From Hydrangea macrophylla (taxonomy: Eukaryota; Streptophyta; Magnoliopsida; Cornales; Hydrangeaceae), in assembly GCA_033977485.1 (NCBI GenBank), contig CM066994.1, positions 83,948,871-84,012,870 of the forward strand: a DNA stretch of 64,000 nt. Reading direction: 5' to 3'. Shown here piece by piece: positions 53,508 through 62,285 of this stretch (its first letter is position 1; each line of letters begins with the position of its first letter). The position numbers and the translations under genes were made by a program. The notes beneath the pieces were generated by a model. It did no database searches. It was given only the letters and a program-made list of their open reading frames with translations, and was not told the DNA's origin.

Positions 53508-54639
53508 TAAACTTGTCACGGCCCGAACAACAAAAATAGAGAAAATAAAATTTATTTTGGGTCCATAAGTCATGACTGATGAATATCACATGATTTTCCA
53601 CAACACATCAATCTAAACGCAATATCTGAAATGCTAAGCCTGAATGAAATAAACTTAAGCATAGTAGATCTTATTATAAAACGCAGTAGCAACCAAAGAA
53701 AGACCCCAAAACTATGGCACACTCGCCAACTATAAAGTAACATTATCCAAAACATAACAAAAAACAAGTACAATCTAGCCCTTGTCTTCAGCTGGCATAA
53801 ATGTCATCATCTGCTTGATGACTTTATCCTTTGGTCCCATCTTCAACAAGACCATCCTAGGCATAGCCTTCTTTTGGATAGCAGCCTTGACATTCATAGT
53901 CATATATCTGGATAGCTGGATATGGGAGTATCTAGTTGCAGAAACGCCGTCAACTTGTGAAAGCTATGTGAGTATAAAACTAACAAAGTATCAATGTCAC
54001 GCTCCGACATAGCATAAATAGGAAAAGCATTTAATTTCCTTTATGGACCTGTAGGTCACGACAGTTTGAAGGATCAATTCAGTCCCAAACGTCGAACAAA
54101 ATTAGTAATTTAAATCAGAGTAAAAACAATCAAGGCTTACAATTTTTTTTCAAATTATTAATTATTACAGCACGGGTAACTAAAGGCACAATCTGCCTTG
54201 AAACAAAATAATAGTAATATCTATTACAGTCATCCTTATTACAAATTCAGTTTATCAACTAAGGCAGTATTTAAAATAGTTTCTCTTCATAAGTGGCCGT
54301 TCTCAATTTGCATAGTCATATTGTCTCGCCTGGTCATAACCTGAAAAGCCTAGACATGAATGTCCAGGGCGCATCAACGCCGTCAGCTTCATGAAGCTGG
54401 TGAGTAGTAAAAACATGTATTTGTAATGTAAAACATACCCCTTTACCATTTTTGTTTTACAGGTTCATTATTCCACATGTTAGAAATATAGTAATAAAAA
54501 AAATCGTAAAACAATAAAGACAATGACATAATCTCCAATCAATAGGACATGTGACCGTGCATGGGACAATGCAACCTCTTTATCCGACTCTTTTCTCTCG
54601 ACAACACATCATCCCAACTCTCTCACTCTAGTATCTTGA

Positions 54640-54960
54640 AATACTAAGGAGACCACACTTTAGTACAGGGGTACCGAGAGTGTCCAATTTGCCTCACACT
54701 TTAGTATGGGGTACCAGGGAGTGTCCAATCGGCTCACACTTTAGCCATACCACAAATGCCAGGGAGTGTCTAGAAGGCCACACTTTAGCACTACCATGGG
54801 TGCCAGGGAATGTCCAAGTCAGTGTCACACACTTTAGTTCTACCATGGGCGCCAGGGAATGTCTAAATTTGTCACCGTCACATTTCAAGGATACTCTAAA
54901 CTGCCATCTCATAACATCATACTATATTACACCAATACCAGAGAGTGTCCAAAACACAAT
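54640..54960 (-). repeat. Minisatellite of about 57-bp units, five to six copies
   Basis: Units share CACACTTTAG, TACCATGGG(T/C)GCCAGGGA(A/G)TGTC and diverge elsewhere. They lie in the R/U5 part of the minus-strand LTR. The open frame through them (54680-55009) is a repeat artefact. Confidence 0.78.
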
Positions 54961-55206
54961 CTCATCCACTTACTCTTTTTACACTGACCATCACTCACCA
55001 TGTATGTAAACACGACTCCACATGCATGTCATATGACTTTATACAGAAACATAAATTACTGGAAAACAATAAACAGCGTACGTACGAAAATAAACAAGTC
55101 CTTAACCAACCCCTTTATAACCAAAGCATAACAAACGGGATTCTATTTTATTATAATTCCCGAACAGTTCCTTAACAGAAAACAGGCAAAAACCAAAAAA
55201 GTCCAG

Positions 55207-55322
55207 GTCACTCGCGTGATATGCTCATTTTTTGATTTTCTTTTCAAAATTTTCAAACTATAAGAAATTACACAGATCGCTCGCATGAACTGCTGCGCGA
55301 TGGGTCACTCGTGCACGCGAGT
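55207..55322. repeat. Decayed CG cassettes
   Basis: TCACTCGCGTGAT, ATCGCTCGCATGAACTG, CTGCGCGATGG and GTCACTCGTGCACGCGAG resemble the CG cassettes of the 57.5-kb LTR, with several CpG changed to TpG or CpA. Confidence 0.55.
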
Positions 55323-56149
55323 TAGAGCAGAGACTTTGTCCTCTTCGTTTTTCTTCCCTGTTTCAGTTTTATACCTGGTTTTTGACCCAGTTTGATTTCG
55401 AAAGTAAATATGACCTATAGTATATGATTCTCTTCTTTTTTTTTGCGAGGATTATTAATATGTAAATGATTTCACACAAATCGAAACGTAGCTCTCGAAT
55501 TTTACAAAAAACTGAGAGGTGTCAAAACATAATTTCTAATATACTTTCTCATGTGAATGAATTAGGCTGTAATATCTTAACCATAGCTTCTATGTAGTAC
55601 AATCTTTCATAATCATCTCTGAAAATGGATTTTGGTTAAGTTTGGAAAATCTATGATTTCAAGCTTCAAGCTCTAAAGTTGAAATTAACAATGGTGGATT
55701 ACAATCACACACATATAAGCAGTAAATAAGCATGAATTACATTCAAAGTGAGTTCATAATACTCACTGTGATAAGGGTTGAAGAAGTTGTTGAGAAAGAA
55801 TCAAGAAACAGAAATCCCACCACAAGCTTTGGCTATGGTGATACGAAGCTTTCTCTCTCTAAACTTTCTATTACAAACTCTCTGTGTTTCTCTCTACTCT
55901 CTCTATATTCCCAGATTGTAAGAAAATGAGCAGATTATGTGAGTTGTGCTAGGCTTATAAAGAGAACTAATTGATGAACGTGGAGGCCAAGTATTTTCCT
56001 CCTCACTCAACAATTGATTTTATTTCCTAATTTCCAAAACCAAGTTATGCATATACGTATTATACATGTATAAAAACTGTTGTGAATTAGAGTAGGGGCC
56101 AAATAGGTCCATAGGGGTCAATATGAAGGTTTTTGGGTATTTTAGCTTA

Positions 56150-56400
56150 AGGCATTAGTACAACACACCCAATGAAGCCATTGCCAAACAAGGCACCAAC
56201 AAGTGTCTAGGAATATATAGGGGTGTTTGGTAAAGTAGCTTTTGGCGAAACATTAGCACACACAAATAGAGCATAGCCAAACTAAGCATTATCAAGACAC
56301 CTAGGAATCTAATTGAGTGTTTGGGAAAACTAAATTTTGCACTAATATACACATACATAAAATGAATTGCCAAACAAATCCTAATCAATGATTACAAATA
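56150..56400. repeat. Tandem duplication of about 115 bp, diverged
   Basis: GCCA(T/A)(T/A)GCCAAAC(A/T)A…, CAC(C/…)TAGGAAT and GTGTTTGG(T/G)(A/…)AA recur in order. Possibly a MITE dimer. Confidence 0.45.
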
Positions 56401-56450
56401 TTAAATGAAGTAAAGCAAGTGTCAAGTCTTACTTTACGCAGATTCTAAAT

Positions 56451-57074
56451 CTGTGGGAGATCAACGTGGTGCGAACAGTTTTCGAACATAAACTGGTATG
56501 TTCGCGGCGTGGTAATCGCCACAAAAATACAGAAAAATTATTTTAATATAGGAAATAATTTTCTGGTTATATAAAATTACAGTTTGAGTCAAAAATAAAT
56601 ATCTTCACCATTTTGAAATACAATTTTGAAATTAAACACAGTAACTTCTTAATTTATAAAAATCAGAGGTGGTGAAGTTATAACACGGGTATTCTTGAAA
56701 TGCATTTAGAAACCACCACATGTATTGCTCAATTATAAAAGAATAATAGTTTGTCCCCTAGTTAAAGAATTGCTAATAAAATATAGCAAGTGATACAAAT
56801 TAAAATAAATATGGAAATCCAATTAGAAATTAAATGAAATTACAGGTTGTTATAATCAATAATTAGAAAGTACTATACAATAACTGCCCTAAGGACTTAG
56901 GCCTTATGACGTTTGCATCCCTACATGTAACAAATCACTATACGCGACCATTCGACATGAAATACAATGTCATGAACTATGGGTCCATGTTACTGACACA
57001 CTCTTCCCATGCATGTCCAACTATACTTTGCTTGGATGGAATTCATACCCAAGGATTTGGATTCACTTTCTAGT
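56451..57074. other. Non-coding, probable LTR remnant
   Basis: AT-rich sequence between the better-defined LTR parts. No gene was recognised. Confidence 0.35.
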
Positions 57075-57318
57075 AACCATAGTAATAGTAATGGTAAGCC
57101 TGGCACGGAGCCCTAGCTCGCCCATTCTTGTAACGTAATGGTATGCCTGGGACGGAGCCCTAGCAGTCCCATTCTCAATGATAAGCCTAAGTACGAAGTA
57201 CCAGCCATCACATTATCAACCGACAAGCATTAGTATGAAATACCAGCCGCCACATTATCAACCAACAAGACTTTGTATCGATGTACCGGCCATCACATTA
57301 TTAACCAATAAGCCTTAG
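57075..57318. repeat. Minisatellite, about 46-bp units
   Basis: GCCTGG(C/G)ACGGAGCCCTAGC occurs twice. Then AGTACCAGCC(A/G)(T/C)CACATTATCAACC occurs three times with variation. It abuts the start of the Athila-type LTR. Confidence 0.72.
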
Positions 57319-57495
57319 TGATCGGGAGAGAACTAATCCTAAATATACGCCTTAATGAACATTTGTTAGTACATTTTATCCTGTTTTTGTATAGTTTTAC
57401 TTTGTTTTCTAGTTTCTGACAGGTTTTGGAAGAAATCAACTAAACCAGGCTAAACAGGGTGAAAAAGCATAGTTGAAGAAGCTGAAAAAGCCAAG

Positions 57496-57631
57496 TCGCG
57501 CGCGCGACCCGCGCCCGCGAAATCCGAGAAATCGCTGGCGCGATCCGCTCGCGCGAGAACCCCAGAATCGCTCGCGCGATCCGCGCGCGCGAAGGTCCAA
57601 TTGTCGCGCTCGCGCGACCCGCTCGCGCGAT
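57496..57631. repeat. CG-dense near-palindromic cassettes, four units
   Basis: Four units of the form TCGC(N)2GCGCGA, then TCC or CCC, then GC(T/G)CGCGCGA, occur in 136 bp. Examples are ATCGCTGGCGCGATCCGCTC and TCGCTCGCGCGATCCGCGCG. They contain alternating CG runs of up to ten bases. They lie 140-275 bp upstream of the LTR TATA box. Confidence 0.85.
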
Positions 57632-57769
57632 ATGGGTAAAAACCAATGTTGCGTATTTCAGTGTACTGAAGACTCCTGTGCAAACGAAACTGCTAAACGA
57701 CGTCCAGATTGTAAATTACATGCGTTTCAGTTCGTTTCGGGTTGGGAAGCCTTCCAAAGCTTGTATAAA

Positions 57770-57781
57770 CTCTATATAAAC
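57770..57781 (+). promoter_or_regulatory. TATA box of the Athila-type LTR
   Basis: CTCTATATAAACTCC. A second weaker TTGTATAAACT lies just before it. Confidence 0.65.
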
Positions 57782-58682
57782 TCCAAATTTACTCAATTGA
57801 GGGGTTGGCAATTATTATATACACATTCTACAACCATACTTCCAGCCATTGAAGAGAGGGAAGCAAGGAGAAGAAGAATAAGACCAAGGGTTTCCATGGC
57901 CTCCTCCATCAACTACTTGCCATCCATCACTTCCATGGACGGCTAGATCATAGATCTAGGGTTTCAATGAAGCCCTAGATGAGTAATAGGGTTTTATTTA
58001 TGTTTTTATTTTAGTTTTATTATGTATGGATGACAGTCACATGTTTAGAGGATTTTTATAAATAAATCGTACTTCTATTGATTAAATCATTGCTTTCAGA
58101 ATTTATTCTTGTCTTAGATCTGTTTTGACTGTGATGTGCTCAACGATCTATTCTTGCTGTGCTTGTTTAGATTGTTTACATGTGATGGTGCTCTATTGAT
58201 TCGTGCTATCAAGTATCCGAATAGTCCATGCCTAGGTTAGACGGATTAGATCACAACCCTAGTTTAGTGTGAGATAATTCGTGCTACCCGAAGATGGATT
58301 ATGTTGGTGCTTGAACCATGATTATCTTCTTGTCGGAGGAATTGGGCTTGTAGCTACAATTCCCCATTATCATCCAATGTAATAAGCTAAAGTAATTCAT
58401 AGATATTCCTATTATGAAGCTAGTGGTGGATTTGCAATCCTAGGTTCCCTTTAAACATTATTTAAAACACTTTTAATTGCTTTCATAGTTTAGATATATT
58501 TTTATTGTTATTAGTTTAATCAAATTCAAATCAAAATCTGTTCTCATAATTAATTAGACTTAGGTTTTAAAATTAAGAGCTGTAGTAACCAATCTCTGTG
58601 GGTTCGACCTTTACTTCCACACTGCAAATCTTTTGAAAAGTAAAGAACACTTTTATATCTTGATATTGACAACATCAATTTT

Positions 58683-58700
58683 TGGCGCCGTTGCCGGGGA
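58683..58700 (+). other. Athila-type primer-binding site
   Basis: TGGCGCCGTTGCCGGGGA, the standard sequence downstream of Athila 5' LTRs, five bases after the LTR end. It is intact. Confidence 0.88.
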
Positions 58701-59151
58701 TTGCATTACTACCTTTAGTTTTAGAATCGTAGTTTAGTTAATTCGTAAATATTAGGTTAGTTTTTATTTTTCTTATTTTCCGTTTTGTTTTTAGTTACTA
58801 ACTTTTTCTTTTATTTTGTAGTCAACGTTTCCGAGTGGAGCAACTAATTACATCAAAGGAGCTTACGCAAATAAAACTAAAAATAAAATAAAATAAATTG
58901 CTTCTTGTGAAACTCGCTTTAAACCACTGTAAGTCAGGGCGCTGTGACGCACTATTTGCATTAGTTTAGGGTTAATTGCACTGCATTAGCTAGGAAACCC
59001 GGGGCGCTGGGCTTGACGCGGTCATTGCATTACAGGATAATTTGCATGCATCATAGTAGTTGAGTGCTTGTTATCTTATTTGCGTGATTGTTATTTGTTT
59101 ATTTTGTTTAGTTAGTCTTTGTTTTTAATTTCTTTTCTTTTGTTTTAGTTT
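58701..59151 (+). other. Leader between primer site and gag
   Basis: About 450 bases, T-rich, with a repeated phrase (A/G)GGGCGCTG(G/T)(G/…)(C/…)…GACGC near 58940 and 59005. A pyrimidine tract ending TTTTAG lies directly before the gag ATG and might serve as a splice acceptor. Confidence 0.5.
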
Positions 59152-61494
59152 ATGTTAGGTACACGTTCAAGCAAACCGGAATTAAAACCTTTTGACTCTG
59201 AACTTGAACGTACATTAAGACTTAGCAAGTCTTCGAACTTAACTTCTGGAACTAGGTTTTTGATAGACGACGATTTGACACCAAAACCAACGTCTTTATT
59301 TGAATCTGAAATACGTATGACTCTTACAAGATTAAAGAAACCACGCTTTCGTAACATAGAACCGATTAAAATGGCAGACATTGGAAATAATAACGACAAC
59401 AACCAAAATAACAACGGAGCTAATATGAATAATCCTAATATACCACCACCACCTCCGCTTAAAGACTACTTTATTCCTACGACGTACACGCCACAAACTT
59501 GTATCGATTTACAGGAGGCGACGACATCTCACTTTGAGATAAAGTCGTCTACCATCTCGCTACTTCCCTCTTTCCATGGCCGTCTAAATGAAGATCCATA
59601 TAAACACTTAGGAGATTTTCAGGACATATGCTCCACTTTGAAAATTCAAAATTTTACTGATGATGAATTAAAAATGCGGCTCTTTCCATTCTCATTAAAG
59701 GACAAAGCTAAATATTGGCTCCAATCTTTGGAGCCAAACACAATTAGAACATGGGAAGACTTATACACCGCATTTTTACAAAAGTTTTTCCCGATTATGC
59801 GTACGAATCAGATAAGAAAATCTATAACAAACTTTGTGATGCAAGATGGGGAATCACTCTACGACACGTGGGAAAAATTTAAAGAATTATTACGCTCGTG
59901 TCCACATCATCAAGTTCCTAAGTGGCAACTTGTTCAGGTCTTCTACGAGGGACATATTCCCTCGGTCCGTAATACCGTTGATGCCGTTTGTGCGGGAACT
60001 TTCCTACACAAAAGCGCCGATGAGGCCTGGAAAATATTTGAAACGTTAAGCGAGAACTCGATGCATCAGGCTGTGTCGGTACGTTCGGAAGGATATCTTC
60101 CTCCAACCAAACGAGAGGTGAAGTTTGAGTCGAGTCATTCTATTGAATTTCAAGAATTATCTAAAAAACTTGACCGACTTATGACAATGAACCAAACGAC
60201 AGCCTCATCCGCTCGTGAAATTTGTGCATTATGTTCTGATACTTCACATTCGATACTTGCATGTCCATCGGCAAGTCAATTTCCGGAATTCATGGAGCAA
60301 CATATTAATTCTATTCAACAATACCCACGAAATAATTATAATGCAACTACTAACAATCCGGATGCGCCATGGAGAAACCATCCTAACTTCTCGTGGAAAA
60401 ATAATAATAATAATCCTAATGAGGCGACTAATTTTCCTAATGCATATCGACCTCAGTATCAACCTAATCAATACCAACACCCGCCTCCTAATTCGAATCC
60501 TTCGAGGGATAATGCTTTTGAGGAAAAGGTGTTGGCATCCCTTAATAAAATTGAAACGCAAGTACAGGCACAAGCACAAATAGTGCACTCTCACACACAA
60601 TCCATTGCGAAGCTTGAATCCCAAATGGGACAACTAGCTACTGTAGTGAGTCGTAGAAACGAGGGGACGTTGCCTAGTCAAACAATTCAAAACCCTAAGG
60701 GACAATATGAGGTTAAGGGGTCGAATGAGCAAGTAAATGCCGTCTCAACTAGGTTGACTACACGAGAGGAAGAGGTAATAGAAATTCCGAATGAGAATGT
60801 GAAAGATATGAATATTAACTCTAATAAAGAGAAGGGTGAGGACATGAGCCAAAATAAGAAAGAAAAAGAATCGGTCCCAACGAATTATAGTCCGAGAATG
60901 CCATATCCACCTAATGTTGAGGAGCCGTCTAATCTTACAAATAAAAAGTCTAAGGTTGAGGATATACTCGAGGTGTTTAAACAGGTAAAAATTAATATTC
61001 CATTCCTCGATGCTATTAAACAAATTCCCGCTTATGCTAAATGTTTAAAAGACCTTTGTACTCAAAAGCGCAAAATACGTAGTCATACTCCGAAAAAGGT
61101 CTTCCTCATGGAAAAAGTAAGCTCAATCTTTCAACACTCACCTCCAAAATATAAGGATCCCGGTACGCCTACGATATCATGTGTCATAGGTGACACTATC
61201 ATTCATAGGGCTCTCCTTGACTTAGGAGCTAGTGTTAACCTTTTACCTTATCACGTCTATAAACAACTAGGACTAGGTGAACTTAAACCTACAGCCGCTA
61301 CTATTCAATTAGCGGATCGTTCCGTCAAAATACCTAGAGGAATCGTTGAAGACGTCCTAGTAAAAGTTGATCAATGTTTTTATCCTGTTGATTTTATGGT
61401 CCTTGACACCGAACCGGTGCTAGATACTAGAAAATACTCCTGTTATTCTTGGTCGTCCATTCTTAGCCACGGCCAACGTACGTGTCAATTGTAG
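59152..61494 (+). CDS. Athila-type gag and protease, frameshifted near its end
   Basis: It would make capsid, nucleocapsid and protease. ATG at 59152 opens 780 codons without a stop. The gag domain at about residues 115-320 shows SFHGRLNEDPYKHLGDFQDI, LRLFPFSLKDKAKYW-type sequence and TWEDLYTAFLQKFFP. A CX2CX4HX4C zinc knuckle (CALCSDTSHSILAC) lies near 357. An Asn/Pro/Gln-rich spacer and a coiled segment (residues about 455-505) follow. The aspartic protease has ALLDLGASVNLLP near 688, with Leu after Asp as usual in Athila. Near 61435 a one-base change sends the frame into unrelated sequence. Gag itself looks intact. Confidence 0.9.
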   Translation: MLGTRSSKPELKPFDSELERTLRLSKSSNLTSGTRFLIDDDLTPKPTSLFESEIRMTLTRLKKPRFRNIEPIKMADIGNNNDNNQNNNGANMNNPNIPPPPPLKDYFIPTTYTPQTCIDLQEATTSHFEIKSSTISLLPSFHGRLNEDPYKHLGDFQDICSTLKIQNFTDDELKMRLFPFSLKDKAKYWLQSLEPNTIRTWEDLYTAFLQKFFPIMRTNQIRKSITNFVMQDGESLYDTWEKFKELLRSCPHHQVPKWQLVQVFYEGHIPSVRNTVDAVCAGTFLHKSADEAWKIFETLSENSMHQAVSVRSEGYLPPTKREVKFESSHSIEFQELSKKLDRLMTMNQTTASSAREICALCSDTSHSILACPSASQFPEFMEQHINSIQQYPRNNYNATTNNPDAPWRNHPNFSWKNNNNNPNEATNFPNAYRPQYQPNQYQHPPPNSNPSRDNAFEEKVLASLNKIETQVQAQAQIVHSHTQSIAKLESQMGQLATVVSRRNEGTLPSQTIQNPKGQYEVKGSNEQVNAVSTRLTTREEEVIEIPNENVKDMNINSNKEKGEDMSQNKKEKESVPTNYSPRMPYPPNVEEPSNLTNKKSKVEDILEVFKQVKINIPFLDAIKQIPAYAKCLKDLCTQKRKIRSHTPKKVFLMEKVSSIFQHSPPKYKDPGTPTISCVIGDTIIHRALLDLGASVNLLPYHVYKQLGLGELKPTAATIQLADRSVKIPRGIVEDVLVKVDQCFYPVDFMVLDTEPVLDTRKYSCYSWSSILSHGQRTCQL

Positions 61495-61852
61495 AACAGG
61501 GGTGATGAAAGTGTCATTCGGGAATATAAAAGTAAAATTAAATGTTTTTAATGCTGTTGATCAACCTCCCAAAGACGATGATTATCTAGGTGTGGAGGGT
61601 AGTGAGGTTAAACGGAATATTGAACTTACTAACGTAATAAATATAAGTGTGGGGAATAATATAGAGGATGATGAGTGGATGAATCCTAATACTTCGGACC
61701 CTAATGCTGAATCTACTCAAAAGGTAAGAAATCGATCTGAAAATACTGATAAACCGTCGATTGAATTAATTCAAAGCGACGTAATTTCTGCTTACCATCG
61801 AGCTCTACCTGATATTCTTAGGGGTACGAAGTCTGATTTTCAACCTCCGTAA
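61435..61852 (+). pseudogene. Protease tail in the shifted frame
   Basis: This frame picks up the protease with TPVILGRPFLATANVRVNCR and then GVMKVSFGNIKVKLNVFNAV, both standard for Athila. It runs on through an acidic Asn-rich tail to a stop at 61850-61852. No reverse transcriptase motif follows. Confidence 0.85.
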
Positions 61853-62057
61853 GTCTTGAGCTAGAACGGTCTAGCTGAAGACGTAAAAGTTAGCGCTTCT
61901 TGGGAGGCAACCCAAGCTTTATTTCATTCGTTTTTATTATTTTTGGATGTTTTTGAGTCATTTTGGTCAGTTTGTGAGTATTCTGGATAGGTTTGGGGGT
62001 TGGAATTAATTTAGTTTAATAATATATACATAATTTTAGTTAAAAAATGGAGAAAAC
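61853..62057 (+). other. Post-coding region of the Athila-type element
   Basis: It contains a perfect hairpin AGCTAGA ACGG TCTAGCT at 61859-61876, then GCGCTTCTTGGGAGGCAACC. The second part can itself fold (TTGGG…CCCAA). This phrase is conserved after the coding region in Athila elements. Confidence 0.6.
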
Positions 62058-62060
62058 CAT

Positions 62061-62285
62061 TCTCGCGCGCGCGGCCCGCTCGCGCGAGACGTCGCTTGCG
62101 CGGCCCGCTAGCGCGAGTTTGCCCCTTAGTGTTTTTCCTTTCCTTTTCTTTATATGATGCCTTAGGTTCTCCTCGCGCTTGGAATCGCGGGCACGAGGTA
62201 CCTCGCTGGCGCGATGTTTAGAAAAAAAAAAAAAAAAGAAAAAAAAAAAGAGGGAATTCGCGCGCGCGACGACCGCTCGCGCGAT
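62061..62285. repeat. Second cluster of CG cassettes
   Basis: Units at 62061-62088 (TCTCGCGCGCGCGGCCCGCT…), 62090-62117 (GTCGCTTGCGCGGCCCGCTA…), 62172-62214 (TCGCGGGCACGAGG…TCGCTGGCGCGAT) and 62258-62285 (TTCGCGCGCGCGACGACCGC…) repeat the design seen in the U3. An A-rich tract (62221-62249) separates the last two. Confidence 0.8.

Larger units (their letters stand above)
53514..56450 (-). mobile_element. Gypsy-type 5' LTR, minus strand, upper end uncertain
   Basis: The LTR ends at 53514 (…GGGCCGTGACA on the minus strand) followed by a primer site. A TATA box (CTTTATAAGCC, minus strand, about 55952-55963) is followed by a GAGAGAGTAGAGAGAAAC leader. Two related splice-like or LTR words (ACGCCGTCA(A/G)CTT… near 53946 and 54380) hint at an internal duplication. 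Decayed CG cassettes lie at 55207-55322 and a minisatellite at 54640-54960. The upper limit could reach 57318, where the Athila-type element begins. Confidence 0.55.
57319..58677 (+). repeat. 5' LTR of the Athila-type element
   Basis: It begins TGATCGGGAGAGAACTAATC and ends TTGACAACATCA, about 1359 bp. U3 holds the CG cassettes (57496-57631). A TATA box lies at 57770-57781, followed by a GA-rich leader (GAAGAGAGGGAAGCAAGGAG). The open frame 57473-57946 spans the promoter and leader and is not a gene. Confidence 0.85.

Noticed and set aside
54680..55009. 109-codon frame with repeated His/Thr motifs
   Set aside because: It is produced by a minisatellite of about 57-bp units.
57473..57946. 157-codon Arg/Pro-rich frame (RARDPRPRNPR…)
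   Set aside because: The Arg/Pro richness comes from CG cassettes in the U3; the frame crosses the TATA box and leader of an LTR.
60244..60633. 129-codon minus-strand Ile/Arg-rich frame inside Athila gag
   Set aside because: Shadow of the Asn-rich gag spacer on the plus strand; composition explained by AAT codons.
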